Notes: generated by a model from the sequence alone, not told the origin. A DNA stretch of 32,569 nt from Aquabacterium olei (GCA_029279925.1 JAJUHM010000006.1:1-32569); one strand, 5' to 3'; positions 9,259-18,613 are shown, numbered from the stretch's first letter. Numbers and translations: made by a program.

Positions 9259-10445
9259 AGGCCGACCGACTCCGGATCGCCTTGCTCATGCACTCGCTCA
9301 ACCCGCGGGGCGGGGTGGTGCACACGCTGGAACTGGCCGATGCGCTGGTGGCCCAGGGCCACGACGTGACCGTGATGGCAGCCGCCGCAGCAGGTCAGAC
9401 CCTGTTCAGGGCCACGCGGGCGCGGCTGTCGATCGCGCCGCTTTCAGCCGGCCCGTCCGGGCTCGTGAACATGGTGCGCCATCGCATTGACGCCATGACC
9501 GATCACCTGCGTACATGGAGCGCGTTGGCGGACATCGATGTCTTTCACTCGCAGGACAGCATCACCGCCAATGCCCTGGCCAACCTGACCGAAGAGGGCA
9601 GGGTGGGGGGCTACGTGCGCACGGTTCACCACCTTGACGCGTTCGACGAGCCGCCACTCACGGCATGGCAGGCCAGGGGCGTGACCACCGCCAGCCTGCT
9701 GCTGTGCGTGAGCGACCTGTGGCAAGGTGTGTTGCGCCGCGACTGGGCGCGCGAGGCCCGGCGCGTGCACAACGGCGTGAACCTGCAGCGCTACACCCCT
9801 GTCGTGACGGACGAGCAGGCCGCCATGGACCGCGAAGCCTTGTGTGCGCTGGGCGTTCAGCCCGCAGGGCCGGTGTGGCTGGCCGTGGGCGGCGTCGAGG
9901 CCCGCAAGAACACCGTCGCGTTGCTACAGGCCTTTGCGCGTGTGCGCCGGTTGGTTCCACAAGCTCAGTTGGTGATCGCCGGTGGCGCGAGCCTTCTTCA
10001 GCATGACGCAGCCGTGCAGGCCTTCCAGACCCTTCGACACGAGGCCGGCCTGGCCCCGGGGCAGCCCCATGCCGATCGCCTGGTGTGCACGGGGCCGGTC
10101 TCCGATGCCGTTCTCGCTGCACTGTACCGACGGGCCCGCGCACTCGTGATGCCGTCCCTCAAGGAGGGCTTCGGGCTGGTGGCTCTGGAGGCCATGGCGT
10201 GCGGGACGCCCGCCCTCGTCTCGCGCCGTGCGCCCTTCACAGAGCACTTCCGCGAAGGCGAGGTCTTCTGGGTCGACCCGCTCGATGTGGACGACATCGC
10301 CCGCGGCCTCGTGCAGAGCCTCGATCCGGATCACCACAGCGCCCTGGCGCACCAGGCCCGCGACGTGTGCCAGCGCTTCAGCTGGGCGGCCTCGGCCACC
10401 CGCCACATCGACCTTTACCAGCACCACCTTGCCTGCCATGCCTGA
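9255..10445 (+). CDS. MSMEG_0565 family glycosyltransferase (GT4-like)
   Basis: Start MKADRLRIALLMHSLNPRGGVVHTLELADALVAQGHDVTV; VGGVEARKNTVALLQAFARV; MPSLKEGFGLVALEAMACGTPALVSRRAPFTEHF (GT4 EX7E region); ATGA overlap with upstream CDS. Confidence 0.9.
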   Translation: MKADRLRIALLMHSLNPRGGVVHTLELADALVAQGHDVTVMAAAAAGQTLFRATRARLSIAPLSAGPSGLVNMVRHRIDAMTDHLRTWSALADIDVFHSQDSITANALANLTEEGRVGGYVRTVHHLDAFDEPPLTAWQARGVTTASLLLCVSDLWQGVLRRDWAREARRVHNGVNLQRYTPVVTDEQAAMDREALCALGVQPAGPVWLAVGGVEARKNTVALLQAFARVRRLVPQAQLVIAGGASLLQHDAAVQAFQTLRHEAGLAPGQPHADRLVCTGPVSDAVLAALYRRARALVMPSLKEGFGLVALEAMACGTPALVSRRAPFTEHFREGEVFWVDPLDVDDIARGLVQSLDPDHHSALAHQARDVCQRFSWAASATRHIDLYQHHLACHA

Positions 10446-10728
10446 AATGCACTTCACCGTCCGCTGGCCGGACGGCACCGAACAGACCTGCTATTCGCCC
10501 TCCCTGGTTGTGCGCGAGCACCTGACGGCCGGGCAGCGCTACCCGCTGCCGGAGTTCCTGCAGCGCACCCACACCGCCCTGTCGATCGCGTCCGAGCGCG
10601 TGCGAGAAAAGTACGGCTTTGCCTGCTCGCGCGCCATGGACCAGTGGGCCGAGATCGAAAGCCAGGCCGAGCGCCACACCCCGTCCCCCCAGGCCGAGGT
10701 CATGGTCCTGCATTTCGACCCTGCCTGA
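10438..10728 (+). CDS. MSMEG_0570 family nitrogen starvation response protein (NitG-like)
   Basis: 96 aa, MPEMHFTVRWPDGTEQTCYSPSLVVREHLTAGQRYPLPEFLQRTHTALSIASERVREKYGFACSRAMDQWAEIE; overlaps the end of the glycosyltransferase gene. Confidence 0.85.
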   Translation: MPEMHFTVRWPDGTEQTCYSPSLVVREHLTAGQRYPLPEFLQRTHTALSIASERVREKYGFACSRAMDQWAEIESQAERHTPSPQAEVMVLHFDPA

Positions 10729-10784
10729 CAGCGCCGCCATTCCTCTTTTCCACACACGCACCCACCCTCCGCGAGGACCCGACC

Positions 10785-12074
10785 ATGCACGCCCACCCTT
10801 CATCCGATCCTGCCCATCACGCCGTTCTCATCGTCGGAGGCGGCCAGGCGGCGCTGTCGCTCAGTTACTACCTGCAGCAACGCAGCATCGACCACCTCGT
10901 GCTGGAGAAGCACACGCCCATGCACGCGTGGCGCACCCAGCGCTGGGACGCCTTCTGTCTGGTGACGCCCAACTGGCAGTGCAAGCTGCCGGGTCATGAC
11001 TACGACGGCCCCGAGCCCCACGGCTTCATGAAGAAGGACCAGATCGTGGCGTATCTCGAGGCCTTCCTGAAGAAGGTGAACCCGCCGATGCTGACCGGCG
11101 TGACGGTGCAGCACGTCAAGGCCCGTCCGGAAGGGGGCTATGCCGTGCAGACCACGGCCGGTCTGTTCACCGCCGATCAGGTGGTGGTGGCGTCCGGCGG
11201 ATACCACGAGCCTGTGGTGCCCCGCCTGGCCGAACGCCTGCCGGCCCACATCACCCAGCTGCACTCGGAGCAGTACCGCAACCCGCAGAGCCTGCCTGAA
11301 GGGGGCGTGCTGGTGGTGGGCTCCGGCCAGTCCGGGGCGCAGATTGCCGAAGACCTGCACCTGGCCGGCAAGCAGGTGCACCTGGCGGTCGGCGACGCGC
11401 CGCGGTGTGCGCGCTTCTACCGCGGCCGTGATGTGGTCGACTGGCTGGCCGACATGGGCTACTACGACATGCCGGTGGACCAGCACCCGCTGCGCGAAGG
11501 CGTGCGCGACAACACCAACCACTATGTGACCGGCCGCGATGGCGGGCGCGACATCGACCTGCGCGCCTTCGCGAAGCAGGGCATGAAGCTGTACGGACTG
11601 CTGGACGGCCTGCAAGACGGTGTGGTCTCGTTCCAGGACAACCTGAAGGCGGCGCTGGACCAGGCCGACAAGGTCTACAACGGGATCAACGCGGCCATCG
11701 ACAAGCACATTGCCGAACAGGGCATCGATGCACCCGCGGGCGAGGTCTACGAGCCGGTCTGGCAACCCGATGGCAACCACACGCGGCTGGATCTGGCGGC
11801 CGAAGGCATCACCTCGGTCATCTGGTGCATCGGCTTCAAGCCGGACTTCAGCTGGCTGGATGCGCCGGTGTTCAACGGCCGGGGCCAGCCGGTGCACCAC
11901 CGGGGCGTCACCCGGCAGGCGGGCCTGTACTTCCTGGGACTGCCGTGGCTGTACACCTGGGGATCGGGCCGGTTCTCGGGCGTGGCGCGCGATGCGCTGT
12001 ACTTGGCCGAGGCCATCGAGAAGCAGGCGCTGCGCGCACCCGTGGCGGCCCGTGAGCCCGCCCTGCACAGCTGA
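10785..12074 (+). CDS. MSMEG_0569 family flavin-dependent oxidoreductase (NitH-like)
   Basis: Start MHAHPSSDPAHHAVLIVGGGQAALSLSYYLQQRSIDHLVLEKH (GxGxxA FAD motif), second dinucleotide motif VLVVGSGQSGAQIAEDL, GLPWLYTWGSGRFSGVARDALYLAE. Confidence 0.92.
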   Translation: MHAHPSSDPAHHAVLIVGGGQAALSLSYYLQQRSIDHLVLEKHTPMHAWRTQRWDAFCLVTPNWQCKLPGHDYDGPEPHGFMKKDQIVAYLEAFLKKVNPPMLTGVTVQHVKARPEGGYAVQTTAGLFTADQVVVASGGYHEPVVPRLAERLPAHITQLHSEQYRNPQSLPEGGVLVVGSGQSGAQIAEDLHLAGKQVHLAVGDAPRCARFYRGRDVVDWLADMGYYDMPVDQHPLREGVRDNTNHYVTGRDGGRDIDLRAFAKQGMKLYGLLDGLQDGVVSFQDNLKAALDQADKVYNGINAAIDKHIAEQGIDAPAGEVYEPVWQPDGNHTRLDLAAEGITSVIWCIGFKPDFSWLDAPVFNGRGQPVHHRGVTRQAGLYFLGLPWLYTWGSGRFSGVARDALYLAEAIEKQALRAPVAAREPALHS

Positions 12075-12092
12075 CGGGCCATCTGATACGGT

Positions 12093-12108
12093 GTTTTCTG
12101 CAGAAAAC
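12093..12108. promoter_or_regulatory. 16-bp perfect palindrome GTTTTCTGCAGAAAAC upstream of 12150 CDS (possible operator)
   Basis: Self-complementary; lies in the only gap between the nitH-like gene and the acyl-CoA-dehydrogenase-like gene. Confidence 0.4.
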
Positions 12109-12149
12109 TGATCACACCATCCCAGGCCGCCGTGCGGGAGCATGGCGGC

Positions 12150-12872
12150 ATGACATCGGATCTCACCTCCACCGGCGCTGAGCAGGACGCGCCATCCCGC
12201 CTGACTTCTGTCGCACGCCGCGGGCTGTTGCGCTGTGCCGTGCCCCTGGCGCAGGGCGGCGACGGCGCCCCGGTTGACGAACTGGTCAGCCGGATCCGCG
12301 AGCTGGCCGGTCAGGACATGGCCTCCGCCCGCATCGTGTGGGCCCAGCGCCTCGCCATCGAGGCACTGGTCCACAGTCCCAACATCGCGCTGCGCGAGCA
12401 CCTCTTGCCCGATCTGCTGACTGGGGCCCTGGCCGGCACCTTGTCCTGGCGCCAGGACCTCACCCTGGCCTCTGCACGGTCGCTGGTCCAGGCACAGCCG
12501 CTGGAGCGCGGCTGGCACCTGAACGGCTTGCTCGACGACGTGCCCAACCTGCAATGGGAGGGCTATGTGGTCGTGTGCCCGGTGCGCTTTGATGCGCAGG
12601 TGGGCCAGCCCCAGCGCTGGGCCTGGGTGGTCCTGCGCAGTGAAGAGGACGGTCTGCGCCACGTGATCGACGTGGCCCGTCCCCAGGACGTGGCCACCGC
12701 CAGCGGCACCGTCCGCCTGAACAACGTCTATTTCCGTGAGGACGAGCTGCTGGCCGACGACCCGCACCGCCTCGCCCTGCACCTGCAACTGCTCGATCAG
12801 GCCCTGCGTCCCGCGATGATGGCGGCGGCGCTGAGCCGGCCTGCGCCTGTCCACAAGAAGTACGAGGTCTGA
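12150..12872 (+). CDS. Truncated acyl-CoA dehydrogenase-like protein (N-terminal and middle domain only)
   Basis: 240 aa; GLLRCAVPLAQGGDGAPVDELVSRIRELAGQDMASARIVWAQRLAIEALVHSPN..LREHLLPDLLTGALAGTLSW resembles acyl-CoA dehydrogenase N/mid domains; no C-terminal helical domain. Confidence 0.55.
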   Translation: MTSDLTSTGAEQDAPSRLTSVARRGLLRCAVPLAQGGDGAPVDELVSRIRELAGQDMASARIVWAQRLAIEALVHSPNIALREHLLPDLLTGALAGTLSWRQDLTLASARSLVQAQPLERGWHLNGLLDDVPNLQWEGYVVVCPVRFDAQVGQPQRWAWVVLRSEEDGLRHVIDVARPQDVATASGTVRLNNVYFREDELLADDPHRLALHLQLLDQALRPAMMAAALSRPAPVHKKYEV

Positions 12873-12874
12873 CC

Positions 12875-14317
12875 ATGTCGTCCACCCCCCGCGTGATTCC
12901 CATTCAGCCCGTGTCCCTGATGCCGGGCGTGGAGGCTGCCAGCAAGGTGCAGCCCAAGTCCGTCAAGGGCCGGTTCAGCCGCCTGCGCTGGCTGATGCTG
13001 GCCCTGACCCAGCTCTTCTTCTTCGGCCTGCCCTGGCTGGAATGGCAGGGCCGCCAGATGGTGCGCTTCGACCTGGAAGCCAAGCGCTTCTACCTGGGCA
13101 GCCTGATCTTCCTGCCGCAGGACCTGATCTTCCTCACCGGCTTGCTGGTGTTCTGCGCGATGCTGCTGTTTGCGGCCACCACCCTGGCCGGCCGCGTGTG
13201 GTGCGGCTTCAGTTGCCCGCAGACGGTGTACACCTCGCTGTTCATGTGGGTCGAGCGGCACACCGAGGGCGACCGCTACCAGCGCATCCGGCTCGATCAG
13301 TCGGGCTGGACCGCCAACAAGCTGCTGCGCCGGGGCGGCAAGCACGCGGTGTGGATCGCCATCAGCCTGTGGACGGGCTTCACCTTCGTGGGCTGGTTCT
13401 CGCCCATCCGCGAGGTCGGGCCGCAGATCCTGCACGGCACCGTCGGCTTCTGGGATGCGTTCTGGAGCCTGTTCTACGGCGTGGCCTGCTATGGCAACGC
13501 AGGTTTCCTGCGCGAGAAGGTGTGCCTGCACATGTGTCCCTACGGCCGCTTCCAGGGTGCCCTGATGGACAGCGAGACCCTGATCGTGGGCTATGACGTG
13601 AAGCGGGGTGAGCCGCGGGGCGTGCCCCGCAAGGGCAGCGACGAGCCCTCGCGCCCGGGCGCCTGTGTGGACTGCACCCTGTGCGTCCAGGTCTGCCCCA
13701 CCGGCGTGGACATCCGCAATGGCCTGCAGGCCGGATGCATCGGCTGCGCGCTGTGCATCGACGCGTGCGATGCCGTCATGGACAAGATCGGTCAGCCGCG
13801 TGGTCTGGTCCGCTACGCCCGGCAGCGCGAGCTTCAGGGCGATGGGTTGACCGGCAAGGCCACCACACCGGGCGGCGTCGGCAGCCTGCTCATGCGCCAC
13901 CGCGTTCGCCTGTATGCTGGCATGATGGGCGGCTTGCTGCTCGCCATGGCCTGGTCGGTGGCGCATCGCCCCGACATCCGTGTGGACGTCATCCGCGACC
14001 GAGGCGTGATGGCCCGCCTGGTCGAGGACGGCGCCGTTGAGAACGTCTACCGCCTGCAACTCATGAACCAGACCGAGCAGCTTCAGCGCATCGCGATCAC
14101 CGTCGAAGGCTTGCCGGGCGCTCAGGTGATGAGCCGGTCGGACATCGTCCTGCCGCCAGTGGCCGACATGCAGTGGACCGTGTCGGTGCGACTGCCCATG
14201 TCCCAGGCCGCCAGGCTGGCAGGTCAGACCCTGCCGATCCGGTTCCAGGTGGCCAGCCGAAGCGCGACGCAGGCCGACCTCGTGTCCGAAGGCAGCACCT
14301 TCATCGTGCCGCGATGA
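12875..14317 (+). CDS. ccoG: Cytochrome c oxidase accessory protein CcoG (FixG/RdxA-like polyferredoxin)
   Basis: 480 aa; TM segments; WCGFSCPQTVYTSLFMWVER; CLHMCPYGRFQGALMD; CVDCTLCVQVCPTGVDIRNGLQAGCIGCALCIDACDAVMDKIG (2x[4Fe-4S]); FixG-like C-terminal domain. Confidence 0.93.
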   Translation: MSSTPRVIPIQPVSLMPGVEAASKVQPKSVKGRFSRLRWLMLALTQLFFFGLPWLEWQGRQMVRFDLEAKRFYLGSLIFLPQDLIFLTGLLVFCAMLLFAATTLAGRVWCGFSCPQTVYTSLFMWVERHTEGDRYQRIRLDQSGWTANKLLRRGGKHAVWIAISLWTGFTFVGWFSPIREVGPQILHGTVGFWDAFWSLFYGVACYGNAGFLREKVCLHMCPYGRFQGALMDSETLIVGYDVKRGEPRGVPRKGSDEPSRPGACVDCTLCVQVCPTGVDIRNGLQAGCIGCALCIDACDAVMDKIGQPRGLVRYARQRELQGDGLTGKATTPGGVGSLLMRHRVRLYAGMMGGLLLAMAWSVAHRPDIRVDVIRDRGVMARLVEDGAVENVYRLQLMNQTEQLQRIAITVEGLPGAQVMSRSDIVLPPVADMQWTVSVRLPMSQAARLAGQTLPIRFQVASRSATQADLVSEGSTFIVPR

Positions 14318-15222
14318 GGCCCCGCGCGGCCGGCGAGACCGGCGCCCGCCATGCAAGCGACAACCTGAGGGGCATGGGCTGGATGGTGCTGGCGATGGCG
14401 GCCTTCGCGCTGGAAGACGCCTTGCTCAAGCAGGTGGCCCGCATGCTGCCGATCGGCCAGGTCCTGGTGCTGTTCGGGATCGGGGGCGCGCTGGTGTTCG
14501 GGCTCTGCCGACGCGAGGGCATGCAGCCCCTCTGGCACGCCGATGCGCGCTCGAAGCCCATGTGGGTGCGGGCCGGATTCGAGATCACCGGCCGCCTGTT
14601 CTATGTGCTGGCCATTGCGCTGACACCGCTGTCTTCCGCGACGGCCATCCTGCAGGCCACGCCGGTGCTGGTGGTGCTGGGCGCACGCTTTTACTTCGGC
14701 GAACGGGTGGGCGCCGTGCGTTGGGTGGCGGTACTGCTGGGCCTGGCCGGCGTCGCCGTGGTCCTGAGGCCGACCGCGGGCGACTTCTCCGTGCTCTCCC
14801 TGCTGACGGTGGTCGGCATGGTGGGCTTCGCCGGGCGTGACCTGGCCAGCCGTGCGGTGCCCGTGACGCTGGGCACGCGCCACCTCGGCTTCTACGGCTT
14901 TCTGGCCGTGGTGGTGGCCGGTGCGCTGTATGCCGTCTGGCAAGGGCAGGCCTGGGTCTGGCCGGATCGCGCGGGCGCGGTGGCCCTGGTTGTGGCCGTG
15001 CTGGTGGGCACCGGGGCCTATGCTTCGCTGATGAAAGCCATGCGCACGGGCGACGTGGCGGCAGTCACGCCATTGCGCTACACGCGGCTGCTGTTTGGCA
15101 TTGGCCTGGGTGTGGTGGCGTTCGATGAGACGGTGGATGCCGCCACCGCGGTGGGATGCGGCGTGATTCTGTGTGCAGGCCTGCTGCTCGCGCTGAACGC
15201 GCGACGGAGCGGCCTGACATAG
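14314..15222 (+). CDS. DMT family (EamA) transporter
   Basis: About 10 hydrophobic segments; MAAFALEDALLKQVARMLPIGQVLVLFGIGGAL ... TPLSSATAILQATPVLVVLGARFYFGERVGAVRWVAVLLGLAGVAVVLRP; ATGA overlap with ccoG. Confidence 0.85.
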   Translation: MRPRAAGETGARHASDNLRGMGWMVLAMAAFALEDALLKQVARMLPIGQVLVLFGIGGALVFGLCRREGMQPLWHADARSKPMWVRAGFEITGRLFYVLAIALTPLSSATAILQATPVLVVLGARFYFGERVGAVRWVAVLLGLAGVAVVLRPTAGDFSVLSLLTVVGMVGFAGRDLASRAVPVTLGTRHLGFYGFLAVVVAGALYAVWQGQAWVWPDRAGAVALVVAVLVGTGAYASLMKAMRTGDVAAVTPLRYTRLLFGIGLGVVAFDETVDAATAVGCGVILCAGLLLALNARRSGLT

Positions 15223-15260
15223 CGCCACGCCCCCGCGTTGTGCCGGGTGACGCGGGTGTG

Positions 15261-16724
15261 TTACCAGGCGACCGCAGCGTATTTGGTGACGAGGTACTCG
15301 TCGAGCCCCTGACGACCGCCCTCCCGGCCGATGCCTGACTGCTTCACACCGCCGAAGGGCGCCACCTCTGTGGAAATCAGCCCTTTGTTCACGCCCACCA
15401 TGCCGCTCTCGAGTGCTTCCTTGACCCGGTGTACACGGCCAATGTCGCGGCTGTAGAAATAGCTGGCCAGACCGAAAGGCGAATCGTTGGCCAATGCAAT
15501 GGCTTCTTCTTCGGTGCGAAAGCGGACGAGGGCGGCCAATGGGCCGAAAGTTTCCTCGCGCGTCACGCGTGCGTCAGCTGGGACCTCGGTCAGCACGGTG
15601 GGCGCAAAGAAATGGCCTTGAGCCAGTTCACCTCCGCGCAGACGCTCGCCGCCCAGCCGCAGCGCGGCGCCGCGCTGAAGGGCGTCCTGCACGTGCTCCG
15701 CCACCTTATTGCATGCGGCTTCGTTGATGAGAGGGCCTGCCGTGACCCCGTCATGCGTGCCATTGCCCACGCGCAATGCCGATACCGCGGGCAGCAACTT
15801 CTCGACGAAGGCGTCGTACACCGCGTCCTGCACATAAATGCGATTGGCACACACACAAGTCTGTCCGCTGTTGCGGAACTTGGAGGCCATGGCTCCCTGC
15901 ACGGCGGCATCCAGGTCTGCATCATCAAAGACGATGAAGGGCGCGTTGCCACCAAGCTCCAGAGACAGCTTCTTGACGCTGCCGGCGCATTGCCCATAAA
16001 GGAGTTTGCCCACCGTTGTGGAGCCCGTGAAGCTCAGCTTGCGCACCACCTCGCTGGCGCAGAGTGTGGCGCCAATGACCTTGGGGTCTCCAGTGATGAC
16101 CTGCAGCAGGTTGCCGGGGATGCCGGCCTCCTGGGCCAGCTGCGCGAGGGCCAGGGCCGACAGCGGGGTGGCTTCAGCAGGTTTCACGATCATCGGATTG
16201 CCGGCGGCCAGCGCCGGTGCAACCTTGCGGGTGATCATGGCCAGAGGAAAGTTCCATGGTGTGATGGCCGCGCACACGCCAATGGGTTCACGGGTGACCA
16301 CCAGCTGCCGGTCGGCTACCGGGCTGGGGATGGTTTCGCCGTAGATGCGTCGGGCTTCTTCAGCAAACCAGGCGATGTATGCCGCTGCATAGGCGACTTC
16401 ACCGCGAGCCTCGGCCAGCGGCTTGCCTTGCTCGGACGTCAACAGCAGGGCGAGGTCGTCGAGGTGCGCCAGCATCAGGTCGTGCCAGCGCATCAGCAGC
16501 TTGCCGCGTGTCGCTGCGGTCTGTCGTCTCCACGCCGGCCAGGCCAGCCGGGCGGCCGCGATGGCACGGAGGGTCTCCGCTTCGCCGAGCAGGGGCACGT
16601 ACGCAAGCACCTCGCCGGTGGCCGGGTTGTGCACGGCAAATCGGGCTTGGGCGTCTGCATCGGCCCATTCGCCTGCGAAAAAGGCTTGCTGACGCAGCAG
16701 TTCGGTGTGTTTCAGGGTGAGCAT
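15261..16724 (-). CDS. NAD(P)-dependent succinate-semialdehyde dehydrogenase family
   Basis: 487 aa; ITPWNFPLAMITRKVAPALAAGNPMIVKPAEATPLSALALAQLAQEAGIP, LSLELGGNAPFIVFDDADLDAAVQGAMASKFRNSGQTCVCANRIYV; SSADH-like throughout. Confidence 0.9.
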   Translation of the reverse strand: MLTLKHTELLRQQAFFAGEWADADAQARFAVHNPATGEVLAYVPLLGEAETLRAIAAARLAWPAWRRQTAATRGKLLMRWHDLMLAHLDDLALLLTSEQGKPLAEARGEVAYAAAYIAWFAEEARRIYGETIPSPVADRQLVVTREPIGVCAAITPWNFPLAMITRKVAPALAAGNPMIVKPAEATPLSALALAQLAQEAGIPGNLLQVITGDPKVIGATLCASEVVRKLSFTGSTTVGKLLYGQCAGSVKKLSLELGGNAPFIVFDDADLDAAVQGAMASKFRNSGQTCVCANRIYVQDAVYDAFVEKLLPAVSALRVGNGTHDGVTAGPLINEAACNKVAEHVQDALQRGAALRLGGERLRGGELAQGHFFAPTVLTEVPADARVTREETFGPLAALVRFRTEEEAIALANDSPFGLASYFYSRDIGRVHRVKEALESGMVGVNKGLISTEVAPFGGVKQSGIGREGGRQGLDEYLVTKYAAVAW

Positions 16725-16781
16725 GGGCGTTCACGCCGGGTGAGCGGCGTGTGGTGACAGAGATCGCGGTTGATGGGAGGG

Positions 16782-17465
16782 TCAGCTCTGCTCTTGATGC
16801 AGGGCTTCGAGTGCGCGTGTTGCGGCCTGTCGTACGTGGGCCTCTGCCGCTCTTTGCGCTGCCTCGGGCTGACGTTGACGGATCGCTTCCAGGAGCTGCT
16901 TCATTTCTGCCGGGCCGCTGCTGCTGCGTTCCCGACTTGTGATCGTGATGGCACGCAAGCGGTTGATGCGGGCGTTCAGGCTCTGGACGATGCTCCAGGC
17001 CACTGCTTCACGGCCTGCCGAGAACATCACTTCATAGAAACGGGTCGTCTCGGCCAACACCCCGACATGGTCGTTCTGCGCAAACGAGGCTTCAATCAAC
17101 ATGAGCGCGGCCGCCATGCGGACGATGGCCTGTTCATCGGCCAGTCGGGCGCAGGATGCTGCAGCATGCCCCTCAAGCAGCGCACGGATCTCGTAGATCT
17201 GGCGGGTGGTCTCGAGATCGATCGTTGCCACGATGGGGCCCTGCCCCTGAGGCGTTTCCACCAAACCTTCGGTTTCGAGGTGACGCAGGACTTCCCGCAC
17301 GATGGTGCGGCTGACCCCGAGTTCGTCGCACAGCGTCCGCTCCACCAGGCGCTGACCTGGCTGAAAGTACTGTCCGATGATGGCGTTGCGCATCTTCTCC
17401 AGGGTCAACTCCCGCAGGGTCTTCTGGTTGCGGTCGATCCGGAGTGAGCTACCTTGGGCTGGCAT
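16782..17465 (-). CDS. GntR family transcriptional regulator, FadR/FCD subfamily
   Basis: 227 aa; TLEKMRNAIIGQYFQPGQRLVERTLCDELGVSRTIVREVLRHLETEGLVETPQGQGPIVA wHTH plus helical FCD domain. Confidence 0.92.
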   Translation of the reverse strand: MPAQGSSLRIDRNQKTLRELTLEKMRNAIIGQYFQPGQRLVERTLCDELGVSRTIVREVLRHLETEGLVETPQGQGPIVATIDLETTRQIYEIRALLEGHAAASCARLADEQAIVRMAAALMLIEASFAQNDHVGVLAETTRFYEVMFSAGREAVAWSIVQSLNARINRLRAITITSRERSSSGPAEMKQLLEAIRQRQPEAAQRAAEAHVRQAATRALEALHQEQS

Positions 17466-17546
17466 GAATCAACTCTCTTGGCGGAGTGTGCGGGACCCGG
17501 GTGGGCCCCGCGTGACACGGGTTGGCTGAGATTGTCGCAGGCGTTC

Positions 17547-18566
17547 TCAGAAGCTGTGGTTCAGGCCCACACCGTAGCCTAGCTTGCCGTCGTTCGCATG
17601 CGGCTTGTAGTGGCTCAGGTTGGTGTAGATGTAGGTACGCTTCGAGAGTGGCAGCCGGGCGCCGACGGACGCCATGCGATTGACCTCGTCACCGATCGAC
17701 TGCCGACCCAGGCTGGCCTGCAGGAGCACCGAGGTGAGCTGCCAGGTGGCACCCACCGTGGCTGCGTGCGCCGTGCTGTTGCTGAGGGTGCCCTTGTAGG
17801 TGCTGATGTCGTAGGCGCCCATGACGGCAACCGGACCGAAGGACTGCTTCAAGCCGAGGAACTTGACCGTGTCGCCATCGCCGTTGCGCCCGGTTGCCAG
17901 CATGGCACTGAAACCACCCTCGGCGTATTTCAATGCGCCAGACAGCGGCTTCGATTGACCGGCTCCCGCTGCGGTCGCCTTTTCAGGCGAGCCGGAGACC
18001 GACAGGGAGAAGCCGCCATAGGTGGGCGAGTCGTAGAAGATGCCGTTGCTCATCCGGAAGTACTCGGCGCTGCCATTGTTGCTGCGGCGGTCGACAGCGT
18101 AGTTGTAATGCCAGAAACTCCAGGCCGGAGAAGCGAGGCGATCGAAGTTGTCCCACGGGTCGTATGCCCAGTCGTTGGCGGTGACGGCGTCCATGGCCCG
18201 GCCGACGCGAATGTGGCCGAAGCCACCCTTGATGCCCACGGTGGATTCCCCGTGCCAGAAGGGCTTGTTCGTCAGCTCGGTGGAGCCGGTGTCGGTTTCG
18301 AAGCGGGTACTGAGTTTGAACGTGGCGGCCAGCCCGCCACCCAGGTCTTCGTTGCCGCTGAAGGTCAGGTTGCTGCGCGACAGCGGACCGATCTGCGTGC
18401 CCTTGGCGGTGTTGTAACCATTGCCGCGGTAGGCAGCAATGTCCATGGTGCCCGAGAGGGTCACATTGGATTGGGCCATTGCACTGACCGCAGCCAGAGA
18501 CAGTGCCGCGAGGGCCAACGTGCGGGCACGCAGAGAAGAAAGGACGGAACTACGGGACATGGTCAT
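17547..18566 (-). CDS. Porin (Burkholderiales general porin type)
   Basis: 339 aa; signal peptide ...LAALSLAAVSAMAQSNVTLSGTMDIAAYRG; TFSGNEDLGGGLAATFKLSTRFE; C-terminal GLNHSF terminal aromatic. Confidence 0.9.
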   Translation of the reverse strand: MTMSRSSVLSSLRARTLALAALSLAAVSAMAQSNVTLSGTMDIAAYRGNGYNTAKGTQIGPLSRSNLTFSGNEDLGGGLAATFKLSTRFETDTGSTELTNKPFWHGESTVGIKGGFGHIRVGRAMDAVTANDWAYDPWDNFDRLASPAWSFWHYNYAVDRRSNNGSAEYFRMSNGIFYDSPTYGGFSLSVSGSPEKATAAGAGQSKPLSGALKYAEGGFSAMLATGRNGDGDTVKFLGLKQSFGPVAVMGAYDISTYKGTLSNSTAHAATVGATWQLTSVLLQASLGRQSIGDEVNRMASVGARLPLSKRTYIYTNLSHYKPHANDGKLGYGVGLNHSF

Positions 18567-18613
18567 CTTCCTTGTTGGTGGGAGGGGGGAGCGAACAGGT
18601 AAAGCGGGGCCAG

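Noticed and set aside
10800-12854. 684-aa minus-strand ORF
   Set aside because: Antisense shadow of the flavin oxidoreductase and ACAD-like genes; no recognisable domain.
15232-15256. CCCGCGT...ACGCGGG inverted repeat between the DMT and SSADH genes as a bidirectional terminator
   Set aside because: Stem only 7 bp with an 11-nt loop and no T-tract; too weak to list as a feature.
17466-17546. GC-rich imperfect repeats (GGGACCCGGGTGGGCCCCGCG) between GntR and porin genes as a terminator
   Set aside because: Imperfect pairing, no T-tract, and genes on both sides are co-directional; could be composition only.
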